Shown one piece after another: positions 11,401-22,200 of a stretch of DNA of 64,000 nt. The stretch is from contig JAAAUF010000011.1 of assembly GCA_015499985.1 (NCBI GenBank), positions 1 through 64,000 of the forward strand. Direction: 5' to 3'. The position numbers and the translations under genes are program-made. The notes beneath the pieces are model-generated. The model was not told the origin of the DNA. It saw only the letters and a program-made list of their open reading frames with translations, and ran no database searches. Origin of the DNA: Haplosporangium gracile (Eukaryota > Mortierellomycota > Mortierellomycetes > Mortierellales > Mortierellaceae). Within the stretch, counting starts at the first letter, position 1; each line of letters starts with the position of its first letter.

Positions 11401-13306
11401 AACAATAGTTTAGTGCTCATATACAGTCAAGTTAGCCGCCTGTTGGAAATGGTACTCAAAATGCAGGTCTTGACGAGTACCTTATTGATGTTGTTCCACG
11501 AAAGCTTCTGAGTGAAAAAGTATTGCGCTCCTGCCTGCTTTACAATTTGCGGGAGCTAAATTTCATGGAACAAAAAAAAAATCAAACAGTGAGTTAACAT
11601 TACAACACAAATGCATGCAGCTTCTACCTCTCGCAAAGTTACCTGGGCGGAGTATCCAAACGTGTCAGGGAGCCAAAAGATCTTGCATCGTGCCCCAAAG
11701 TTCTTCTCATAGTATCGCTGCCCATAGAGGAACTGGCGGCAGAGAGCCTCTCCACTTGGAAGGTTACAGTCCATCTCAACCCAAGTGGATCCAATCACCT
11801 GGAATTGTCCCTTCTTGGACGCCTCTTTAATCTCCTGAAACAATTTTGGGTAGTCATGTGAGAGCCATTCTAGCTGCTGTGCCTGGGAGCATACAAAGAC
11901 ATACTCGGGGTAATCCTCCATAAGTCTAAGCTGTGTCGACCAGCTTCGCGCAGTCTTGCGCCGTGTCTCCGCATATGGCCTACAAGTGATAATGTACAGT
12001 GTGAATTGCATGGCCACCACGTCAAGAAAACTTACAAATAAGAAACAAGCTCAAGACCATCTTACCATAACCAGGCAGTGTCAATGTGGCTACAAGCAGA
12101 AGTAGAGAAGAAGCGTTAATGCAATGTAAGAAGGACGCACACACATAAATGGCACTGCGCCCAATGTCTTTGACCTTTACGCACCAGTTTCCGACAGCAG
12201 TGATGCGGTGGGCATCAGGAGCGGACTTCTTGGACAGGAACTCGTGGGAGATCTTGAGGCACTTTTTGAGCGAGGCATCAAGATCGTCCCGGTCATAGGT
12301 GTCGATCACCTGGTTGATGGCATAGAGGGCCTCCTGTCCGCGCGCCGTCTCGTTGGGGAGTTCGTTCGCCATACCCGTAATGACCTGCATATCGTAAAAG
12401 AGCTGCCATGCCGCATGGTTGGGGACTGCAAGTTCAGCTAAAATTGGCTCAAGAAACAGCATTTGTACACCGTTAGCGCAACGCCATACAGCGGTTCAAT
12501 CCGGTTTTTTTTCTTTACACATAAGAGCTCGAGGGTTACCTTGCGAGAGGCAGAAGGTCCTGTTATCTTCGGGTGGATTGATGAGGCCGTTCTTGCCAGC
12601 GCCAAACATACCATTGCAAGCCATCTCGACCCACAAGTCGATAACTTCTCCACCCTTAGCCTTCTTGAGCAGCGTGTACTCGACTCTTCGGTCATTGCCC
12701 CCTATTTGATTTCATGAGAAGGTGTATTTAGTATTGTTAGCGCACGAAAACGGCAAGCATACTAACAGCAGACACCCAAAGCAAAATTGTAGTTTCCTTA
12801 CGGTCACCGGTGAGTCCTTGTCGGGGGATCCCATCTGTCGACCAAATCATGGCCTCACTGCTCGAGTCCCAGATTAGCTCAACGTGGTCACCGGCCCACT
12901 TTTTGGGCACTGTGATCTTTAACTTGAACCAATGTGTGCTCTAAAGATGATAAAACAACCAAAATCAACCTCTGGGTCATTTTTCTTCCCACGATGCGCT
13001 TCATCTAGCTCATCAAGGTACTCGAATAAAACAAACAAAGGAGTAAAGCTCCGTCCTTACCCAACTTGGACCATAGGATGTTCCGGTGGAAGTTTGGCGG
13101 AAGGACTTTTTGATAGCCTTCTCGAAGGGGATTCTCTTGAGATCTGGGACAGAGTAAACAGACAGCTCTACAGCCTCGGAGGAGCGCTTCGAGTAGAGTT
13201 TTGACTGGAGATTAATGTCACTGTAAAATTCTGTCGAGATAAACTTGTTAGCCCTGTCCAGAGTGATTGACCGAAGGAACCTCGGCTGGGCAGAAAGGGT
13301 CGCCAT
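8459..13306 (-). CDS. AMS1: GH38 alpha-mannosidase, AMS1 type
   Basis: This alpha-mannosidase of glycoside hydrolase family 38 degrades free oligomannosides; the yeast homologue Ams1 is delivered from cytosol to vacuole. I trace 19 exons: 13306-13061, 12940-12802, 12701-12540, 12437-12185, 12089-12066, 11979-11643, 11555-11481, 11393-11320, 11231-11193, 11106-10986, 10900-10629, 10537-10449, 10356-10168, 10074-10009, 9914-9526, 9427-9163, 9061-8959, 8869-8702 and 8603-8459. The joined frame is about 1,051 aa; yeast Ams1 is 1,083. Visible motifs are HIDTAWLWP (about 268-276, zinc-binding His and Asp), [12 protein letters not shown] (nucleophile Asp about 380), the NNINK/FPNTTF junction, and NQFHDVLPG (about 582, zinc His). 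No signal peptide is seen, as in Ams1. Exon 5 is only 24 nt and carries the zinc motif. Donors are mostly GTAAG-like; exon 12 ends at a weaker GTTCGC. The gene diverges from the phosphate transporter. Confidence 0.93.
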
Positions 13307-14040
13307 ATTCGTCGTCGGAGTTGTTGTTTCTTGTTGTTTGGTTTTTTAAATGTCGAATGGGAGAAGTTGGACAGACAAAGGAAGTGAAATGGAAGAAAGA
13401 AAAAAAAAGGGGGGGGGGGGGGGGGAGAGGGGAATGAAGGGAATGAAGGGAATGAGGAGAATGAGAGGAGGAGAATGAGAGGAGGAGAATGAGAGGAGGA
13501 GAAAAGAGGATCGGTCTCTCAGTGACCCATTTTTCGCTTTGCTAGCCCTTTGACGAAGTTGCTGACAGAGGTTGTTCACACGGAGAATGGTTCTCACGCT
13601 TTTTTCATCACACAAAATGCATGAACAATATAGGGGTCTTGACGGTCCTAGCGCATCCAACACCCACTTGCATGACATGCAAGTACTAAAGTACCATGCC
13701 CGAGGTACCTGCTAGATTCCGGATGAACGCGCTCAACTCTGCTCGTCTTTTTTTACAATACAGTGTAAATGATAGATAGGCAGATAGATGGAGATAACCG
13801 GCCTGGCTGCATTGACCAGGCGTGTCAAGTCCGCTAATAAGTGAGACAAGACACGCATCACTTCACCAGAATGTCTCTGTTTCTCTAAGAAACTCAATCT
13901 TTTTTCCCCTCCTTCTTCATGATTTGTATTGCATTTTAGTTGGTATTAGCTTGCTTTGCTACTCGCTTCTTTCTTTTTCTTCTCATGTTCATGATCCTCT
14001 TATTCATACCCTTCTGATATCCGTCGCGTTCTACTCCAAT
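13307..14040. promoter_or_regulatory. Divergent promoter, mannosidase/transporter
   Basis: The 734 bp between two divergent start codons must hold promoters for both genes. Visible are a homopurine tract (13381-13512) on the mannosidase side, a GATA-rich cluster at about 13769-13797, and a CT-rich leader before 14041. No clear TATA box was found. Confidence 0.5.
13381..13512. repeat. Homopurine tract with G17 and 14-bp repeats
   Basis: A run of eight A is followed by 17 consecutive G (13409-13425), then short GGGAATGAA repeats, then three perfect copies of GAATGAGAGGAGGA (13459-13472, 13473-13486, 13487-13500). The whole tract is nearly pure purine on the plus strand. Confidence 0.9.
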
Positions 14041-15870
14041 ATGACTCCACTACTAGATACAGCCACTTACTTTCATTCATCTCATGACATTCACTATCCA
14101 GACACTCTCAAAATACTCAACCAACAACAACACCAACAACCCCAAAACCAATCCACTATACGCGCTCTCGTCGACAAATCAGCCTTTCTCGTCAACAACG
14201 CCTACCACCTCCTTCTCCTCAACCTCGTCGTCCCCCTCCTCAGCCTCATCTACTTCAAACACTCTACCAGTCCCTCCCTCCTCACAGACACAACCATCCA
14301 TCCCACAGCCGCCAATACCGCTTCTCTCAGCACCTTGATCGGTCAGCTCTTCTTTGGATACTTGGGTGGCGCCTATGGTCGTCACAAGTTTTATAGCCTC
14401 GACCTCATGATCATTATTTTTGGGACCCTCTTTTGTGCACTATCGAGTGGCGGTGGAGGAGGATTTGATGATGCCGAAGGAGGAGGAGGAGGAGGCAGTG
14501 GTGGCGGTATGGCGGTGATTCAGTACCTCACCTTCTGGCGGCTCGTCCTTGCTTTTGGGGTCGGAGGCGATTATCCCATCTCGGCAACCGTGCCCTCGGA
14601 GCAAGCTGTAACGAGTCGTCGACGGGGTAGGCAATTGATTGCGATATTGACGTCGATCCAAGGGCTCGGCAACTTGATGTCTTCCATGGTAACCCTTATG
14701 GTGCTGATCCGGTTCCCGGCTATGATTATTGACGATGATGGTGACAATATGGACTTGGTCTGGAGGATTTGTATCGCCGTAGGGTGCCTTCCTGCTTTGT
14801 TGACGGTCCTTATTCGATTCATCATGCCTGCCGCTGCCAATGCACCTGGATCTGGATCTAGAGAGGATCCTCGGAGTCATCTTGATGATGATTTTAATGT
14901 TTTTTCCTCGAAAATGATGCCGGACAAGGTCGATGTGGAGAATAACATGTCCTCTACACCCGACTCCAGTTATCCTTCGGCAGTATCCCAATCAACTTCA
15001 GCCTCCGCACCATTACCAGAGCCTTCGTTTCCTTCCAAAGCCCCCCAGGGACGCGCACACGCCACCCGCGTTTTTCGCGAATACTGCTCCCAGTGGAAGA
15101 ACCTCAAGGTCTTAATCGGCACCTCCCTCTCCTGGTTCCTCCTCGACATTGCATTCCGCAGCATATCCCTCAACCAATCCTACCTCTTCGACATCCTCGG
15201 TATGACCTACTCCTCCAACAACCCTCAAGACACCCTCGACAATACCATTATCGGCAACAAGACCACACACTATCGCCACCTATGGATGACCGCCCTCGGA
15301 AACCTCACCATCTCCCTTCTGGGGATCGTACCCGGCTACTGGTTCGCCATTTTTTCGAGCGAAAAGATCCATCGTAAACGAGCACAGTTCTTGAGTTTTG
15401 CCCTATTATTGTTCTTCTTTACTTTACTCTCAACGGCGTTCCATCAATTGAAGGCTATCGTCCCGCTGTTCATTACGACATTCACACTTTCACAATTCTT
15501 TTCAAACCTCACTTCCTCGACCCCGTTCGTCATCCCTGGAGAAGTTTTCCCGACGCGTGTACGCGCGACTGCCCATGGTATCTCGGCAGGGTTTGGAAAA
15601 GTCGGTGCGGTTCTGGCGACGTTGATGTTTAATCGACTGGTGGAGATGGACAGTCCCTTGGGCGACCTTTCTAAGGGTACTACTGTCGGGACTATGTTTG
15701 GGATGGTGGTGCTAACTGTTGGGTTTCTGGTGGTGGCGTTCATCTTCCCCAGAGGCGCTCGACGATTGTTTTCGTCCAAACTCACATGGTCTCGTCGTAG
15801 TAAGAGTAATAGTGGTGGTGAAAGCGCAGGGAGCAAGATTTCTCACCGTCCTCTTGAGATTGATGTCTAG
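14041..15870 (+). CDS. PHS-family phosphate:H+ symporter (MFS)
   Basis: This intronless MFS protein of about 609 aa belongs to the phosphate:H+ symporter family (Pho84/PiPT and relatives; the Git1 glycerophosphodiester carriers are close). Seen in order: a TM1-like helix (FLVNNAYHLLLLNLV), GQLFFGYLGGAYGRHK (loop 2-3 signature), FWRLVLAFGVGGDYPISA (TM4 with GGDYP), SIQGLGNL (TM5), a Gly-rich insertion between TM3 and TM4, a central hydrophilic loop of about 100 residues, SWFLLDIAFRSISLNQS (TM7 with Asp), GYWFAIFSSEKIHRK, and PGEVFPTRVRATAHGISA (TM11 signature). Several positions differ from the canonical phosphate site: TM1 Asp residues read Asn/His, the Tyr after the TM7 Asp reads Arg, and the TM10 Asn seems to be Ser. 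The start at 14041 is preferred; an in-frame ATG at 13822 would add a hydrophobic leader that looks like CT-rich UTR. Confidence 0.85.
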   Translation: MTPLLDTATYFHSSHDIHYPDTLKILNQQQHQQPQNQSTIRALVDKSAFLVNNAYHLLLLNLVVPLLSLIYFKHSTSPSLLTDTTIHPTAANTASLSTLIGQLFFGYLGGAYGRHKFYSLDLMIIIFGTLFCALSSGGGGGFDDAEGGGGGGSGGGMAVIQYLTFWRLVLAFGVGGDYPISATVPSEQAVTSRRRGRQLIAILTSIQGLGNLMSSMVTLMVLIRFPAMIIDDDGDNMDLVWRICIAVGCLPALLTVLIRFIMPAAANAPGSGSREDPRSHLDDDFNVFSSKMMPDKVDVENNMSSTPDSSYPSAVSQSTSASAPLPEPSFPSKAPQGRAHATRVFREYCSQWKNLKVLIGTSLSWFLLDIAFRSISLNQSYLFDILGMTYSSNNPQDTLDNTIIGNKTTHYRHLWMTALGNLTISLLGIVPGYWFAIFSSEKIHRKRAQFLSFALLLFFFTLLSTAFHQLKAIVPLFITTFTLSQFFSNLTSSTPFVIPGEVFPTRVRATAHGISAGFGKVGAVLATLMFNRLVEMDSPLGDLSKGTTVGTMFGMVVLTVGFLVVAFIFPRGARRLFSSKLTWSRRSKSNSGGESAGSKISHRPLEIDV

Positions 15871-16216
15871 GAGAATTTTCATGTCATTCTATTTTCTATT
15901 CTGACCCGATCGACCTTTTGCATGAAGTGAAAATAAAAATAAAAAAAAAAGGCAGCGTTGTCTCCTCTTCTGTTTCTTATGCCAAAAATACAACTGCAAT
16001 AGCAACAGCATTGTTGTTGAGAAGTGACACTATGGAACCACAAAGTTGGACTAAGAGCTGAAGCAAGATGATTATATATTCAAGAGGGGGATATTTTGCT
16101 ATTACTAGGAAGCAGATAAAAGGACATAACATGAAAAAAGAGGAAGGGGAGACATGAGGGTTGATGGAGTAAAACTACATTCTTATTCTACGGAACTCAA
16201 CAATTGCGTTGTTTTT
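15871..16216. other. Convergent 3' ends
   Basis: This is 346 bp between the stop of the transporter and the stop of the giant repeat gene. An A-rich AATAAAAATAAAA stretch at about 15930 is a likely polyadenylation region for the transporter. No coding frame is recognised. Confidence 0.5.
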
Positions 16217-19200
16217 TTACAGAGTAAAGTTGATGTTCTTGAGGGCATTGGCGAGGATGGGCAAGAGGTTCTGGAAGATGACGGCAGGGACTCCGTTGAG
16301 GGCATCCTCCAACCAGGGCATGGGCTGACCAGAGGAAGTCAACATCCTGAACTTGAAGTTGAAGTTCGAGGGGTTGAACAACGAAGCGATGATGGTGAAG
16401 AACTCCAAGAAGTTGAACTTCAACGAGGCGTTCAAGTTGATGCGGTTGTTGCCGCCCGACTGAAGGCCGTTGTTGAGGTGGATGGGACCACCAATGTTGG
16501 TAATCTCCATGACCTGGGCGCCCTTGGCCATGACCGAGATATCGAGCGAGCCCATGTCGACCTGGAGGGGTCCCTTGTTGACAAAGGCCGCGGCAAAGTC
16601 TATGCCGAAGGGGGTCAAGTGCAACTTGAGGGCATCCAGGGGTAAGCTGATGGGCGACCAGAGAGTGACCTCGGGAGGGGTGATGGTCAACTGGTTCAGG
16701 ACGGTGAACTGGCCGAGGGTAATGCCACCCAAGGTGACATCCTGGAGGGCGTTCTTCCAGGTGAGGGCGTTGGGGAGGATGCCCTCCATGGCGGTGCTGA
16801 AAGCAGGCTGGATAACCTGGATGTTGGCGCCCAAGGCCCAAGGAGAGCCGTTGAGGCTCATCGAGTTGGCCTGGATGGTAAGGAAGGGGTTGCGCTTGTA
16901 GCTGCCCTGGAGGGATATGGGGAAGTTCATCTTGAGTGGGATACCGCCCAGAGGGATACCGGGCACGACAATCGTGGCCTGGATGCCGGTCGTGGTCAAG
17001 ACGGTGTTCATGTCGTTGACGTGGAGAGGGTTGTGGGCGTTAATGTAAGCCTGGGCCTTCTGGAAGACGGCGTCCATCTGCATTCCGAGACGAACCTTTC
17101 CAGCAATGTCATAGGCCTGGCCGGCAGAGGCACCAAAGGCGACGCTGTCGACGATGACCTCACCGGGGACCTTGCTGACCTGGGTGAACAGCAACTGGGA
17201 GAGGGGGGTCGACATCAAGCCGAGGACGGTACCGGCAGCAGGTTGGAAGGGAAGAGCCAAGATCAAACCAACATTGCCGTTCTTGAGCGACAAGTTGTTG
17301 ATCACAGGGTTGACAAGACCCATGCCAACAACAGAGACCTTAGCGGCGATGTAGGGCATATCGACCGAGATCTTGGAACCAATGCCGCCGATCGAGGCAC
17401 CGACAGCGATCGAGAGATCTTTGGGGCCAGGGGCGCTGATGTCCAACTGAGTGATGCTGAAGGAAGGAGCAGCACTGCCGGGGAGGGTGGCGTTACCGCC
17501 ACCAACGATGCCAGTCAACTGCTTGATGTAAGGAGCAAGAGGAACAGAGACCTTGATCTTGTCCAGGATGTGGAAGGTGTTGCTGGCGCTACCTCCGAAG
17601 GCAATGTTGGAGACGACTAGGTTGACGTTTTGAGAGGTACCCTTGCCCATAATCTCGTCAGCAATGGCGGCAACCTTGGTCTGAATATCCGAGCTGCTGG
17701 CAAGGTTAACAAGAGCATTGGCCTTGAGGGCGACCTGGTTGTTGCCAGAGGAAAGAGTAATACCGGGAACAGAAACGGTGGCCAAGGGGGTGGTGTCCAA
17801 GAAGGCGCTGACGCTGACATAGTTGAGTAACAGCTTAGCGTCGAACTGGTAGCCAAGGAGGGCAATGGCAACATCGGCACCGATGCTAGGAGGGTTCTTC
17901 ATATTGATGTCGGCGCTCTCGAGCGAAAGCTTGTCCAAGATCGAGGTGGCATTTCCGGCACCACCAGCAGGGACGAGCGAGAGGATCTTGGAGATTGGAA
18001 TGGGGATCTGGACTCCCTGGAGGATGGTGTAGACGTTGCCCTCGCTGGGACCGAAGCCAATGTTCGAAATGGTGACGGTACCCTGAGGAACCTGACCGGC
18101 AATGGCAGCATTGACAAGACCAGCAACAAGAGTCTGGGCGTTCTCAGACTCCTGGAGGGTAACATCGACATGGGTGCCAATGGTCAAGGCAGTGCCACTG
18201 GTTCCGAGCACGAACTTGGGGATACCGACCTTGACCAAGGGAACATTGTTGACAGCAACGCTCAATCCGACATATCCAACGCTCAACTGCGCGGGGAGGG
18301 CCAAGTTCTGGATGGCAATGTTGGCATCGACACCGATGTTGGGGGCCTGGTTCAAGTCAATGGCAAGACCCGAAAGACCGATACCGTTCAACAAGGAGCC
18401 AGCACCACCGAGCATGCCACCGACTTTGGCAATGTAGGGCGAGATGTCGATAGGGATGGCAAGATCCTGCAAGATGGTGAAGACGTTGGTAGCGGAGCCA
18501 CCAAAGACGGCACCAGAAAGGACAAGCTTGGTAGCGGGCAAGGTCTGGTTGTTGAGGATACCACCGATCAAGCCAGAGATGGCCTGGGACAACTCGGGGC
18601 TGCTGATGAGGTCGACGTTGATCTTGGCCTTCAAAGCCAAGTCAGTGCCAGAGGGAGCCAAGGAGAACTGGGGGATGGCAACCTTGGCGAGAGGGATGGT
18701 GTTAATGCCAATATTGGCGCCGACATAGTTGAGCTTAATCTGGGCGGGGAGCGAGATGTTCCTGACGAGAATACCGGCATCGATACCAACGACCTGGGGT
18801 GAGTTCAAGTCCAAGGCCAAGTTCGAGATGGCAACGCGGTCCAAGAGGGATCCCTGGCCACCGATTAAGGTAGGGAACCTGTTGATGATCGAGGTGACAT
18901 CAACGGGAATGACAACACCCTGCAAGAAAGTGAAGATGTTGGTGGCCGAGGCACCAAAGACGGCACCAGAGAGGACAAGCTTGGTAGCGGGCAAAGTCTG
19001 GTTGCCGAGGATGGCACCGACCAAACCACCAATGGTCTGGGTAAGACCAGGGCTGCTGATGAGGTCAACGTTGACGTGAACCTTCAAGGCCAAGTCAGCT
19101 CCCTGAGGGGCAAAAGTGAACTGGGGGACGGAGACCTTGGCGAGAGGGACGGCGTTGATGGCAACGTCGGCACCGACGTAGTTGAGCTCGATCTGGGCAG

Positions 19201-22200
19201 GGAGCGAGACGTTCTTGACAAGGATACCGGCATCGAGGGCAATGGTCTGGGGCGAGTTCAAGTCGAGGATCAAGTCCGAGATGGCAACACGGTTCAAGAG
19301 CGAGCCCTGGCTGGCGATCAAGGCAGGAAGCTTGTTGATGATGGGGGCAATGTCGATGGGGACGGCAATACTCTGTAAGATGGTGAAAACGTTGGTAGGT
19401 GAGCCTCCAAAGACGGCGCCAGAGACGACGAGGTTGGTGGCAGGGGTGGTAACGTTGTTCATGACGGCGCCAATCAAGTTGGTGATGGCTCCGGTCAACT
19501 CGTTGCTGGTCAACATGGCGACTTCGATGTGAGCTGTGATGGTGAGGGCACCATCGACGGGCTTGAGAGTGAACTGGGGGATGGAGACCTGGGCCAAGCC
19601 AACAGTGTCGATGGCCAGGTTGACTCCGACATAGTTGAGCTTGATTTCGGCGGGGATGGTGACGTTCTTGATGGCAATGGCGGCATCGATACCAATGGTC
19701 TGAGGAGTGTTGAGATTGACCTTCAAGGCTCCAATATCAAGGCCAGCGAGAAGGTTGCTGCCTCCAGCCATGCCGCCGTTGAGACTGGTGCCAATCTTCT
19801 GCAGGTAAGGAGCAAGGGCAACGGGGACCTTGACTTGGGATAGGATGTGGAAGAGGTGCTGGAGATCACCACCAAAGACGGGGTTGTAGATGACAAGGTT
19901 GGTGGGGGGGACGACCTGGCCGGGGTGGAGGAGGGCGCCGACCAACTTGGCAACCTGAGAGCTGGCCTCCTGACCCTGCTGGAGGTTGAGGTTGGCCTGG
20001 AAGTTGACCGAGAGAGAGCCGTTGGAAGAGGATAGGACCAACGAGGGGACGATGAGATCGGCCAAGGGAACGGCATCCAAACCGAGGGAGACACCAACGT
20101 AGCTGATGCTGACATCGGCGGGGAGGGTAAAGTTCTTGAGCTGGAGACCACCCTGGACGCTGATGATCGAGGGATTGTTCAAGTCGAGGACGAGACCAGA
20201 GATGGCCATGTTGTTCATATTGAGGCCACCAGCGCCGGCAAGCAACTGGGCAATGGTGACGCGGGCCTTGGCCAACAGCTCGGGGAGGGCAGTGGGGAAC
20301 TGGATCAAGGAGAAGGTCTTGATGTTATCCGAGGTCGAGACTCCCAAGAGGGGCTTGGAGATCACGAGAGCATTGACGGGAGCAGTGGTGGAGTTGGTCA
20401 TGAAGTAGTTGAAGATGTTGGCAATGTCGGTCTGGATGGCAGGGGTGTCCTGGATGCTGATGGCAGCCTTGACGGCGAGGGTCAACTGGTTGTTGGCGGT
20501 CGAGATGGTGATCGAGGGGACATCGACATGGGCCAAAGAGTGGGTGTCAAGGGCAAGATCAATGCCAAAGTAGCCAATGTTGACAGCAGCGTTCAATGAG
20601 AAGTTGCTGATTGAGATCGAGGTGCCGAGGTCGATGATGGGGGCCTTGTTCAAGTTGGCTGAGATGGCTCCAATCTTCAAGTTGTTCAAGAGGTTGCCAG
20701 TCAGCTGGTCGAGGTTAATGCCCAGCTTGGCGGTAATGGCATCCAGGTTAGGCTTGTTGAGAATATCCTTGGAAGGAATCGAAATATCAATTTGGGACAA
20801 GATGTCAAAGTAATCCGAGGGCGAAGCTCCGAAGCGCAAGTTGTGAACAGTGATGGCCTCAGGGGTGTTGCCGAGCTGGCCACCAACGGCCTCGCCGACA
20901 AAGGTGGCGACCTTGGACTGGGCGTTGGCAGCGTTGTTGAAGTTGAGGTTGACGTTAGCCTGAAGGGCGTTAGCACCAGGGATCATGTTAATGTCATTGA
21001 CACCAACATCAACAATGTCAATCTTGTCAAGACCACCGCTAATTCCAATGAAGGGAACGGAAATCGAGATGGGGATGGGGTTCGAGAAACCGGCTTTGGC
21101 GCCAACTTGGAGACCGGCGTTGGGGATGGTGGCAAGGGACAAGTCGGTGAGCGACAAGCCAAGCTTAGCCAAGATGCCGTCCAAGAGACCAGGGGGCAAA
21201 GCTGTGTGCGATAAAAGAGTGAAGTCATAAAGGAAAAGGAGTTAGCATGCAGCCAAAATACAAATGTATATAGCAACTAATTGCGTTTGAAGACAAGAAA
21301 TAGAATACTTACTGGCACCGGCACCGATGAGGCCACCCAAGGGAAGAGAGACGGAGACCTGGGAGAGGGCATCGATGATATCGTCGGAACTGTGACCGAC
21401 GACAATGCCGGCAACACCAATCGAGCTGTGGACAGCCTGGTGGGCAATGACGGCGTTGACGAGGTCAGCAACCTTGCCAGCAATGGCAGGGCCGGTTCCG
21501 ACGCTGATGGCAGTGTTGGCCTGCATCTGGACCTTGTCACCGGCATAGTTCAAGCCAGAGTTGAGGGCAATACCGGCAAGGTTAGAGCCGTCCAAGCTGA
21601 GCTGGAGACCGAAGTAACCAATGTTGGCAACAACGGGGAGACCCAAGAACATATCCAAGTTGATGGAAGCGGTGACGAGGTTATTGGGCAAGACAGCGAT
21701 GGCGGCCTCGTGGATGGTCATCTCAGCAAGAGATCCAATCTTGAGGCTGACAGCGTTGGGGGCAATGGCGACGCTAGTCATGGCGATCACCTTCTGGATG
21801 ATGGAGTCGACATCGATGTGGCCGGTAAGGACGCTCGAGATGGGGACAGCGAGGTTGAGGTCGTTAAGAGTGTTGATCGCATCCGAGGGTGACACACCGA
21901 TAGCCAAGTTAGAGATACCGGCAGTGACATCCAAGCTAGAACCAGTCGTCAAACCGCTAACAATCTTGGCGACAGTTGGGGGAATGACAGGATCGGGCAC
22001 GCGGAAGACCATACCGATACCGACGGAGACGGCGACGTTTCCAGATCCAGAACCAACGAGATCGGCGATGAATAGCTGGCCGAGAACATTGTCATCGAGG
22101 TTAACATCGAGGGCGAGGTAGGGAATGCTCAAGTCCAAGGCGAAGGGCAGAGGCAAGTTAATCTGGGGTTGGATCAAGAGGGTGTGGCCAGGGGCGGTTG

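Noticed and set aside
13822..14040. N-terminal extension of the phosphate transporter
   Set aside because: The in-frame ATG at 13822 would add Phe/Leu/Ser-rich residues that look like a CT-rich leader; family alignment supports the start at 14041.
16154..22121. Many plus-strand frames of 60-210 codons
   Set aside because: All are antisense shadows of the giant repeat gene; they recur with the same repeat period and have biased Asp/Gly/Val composition.
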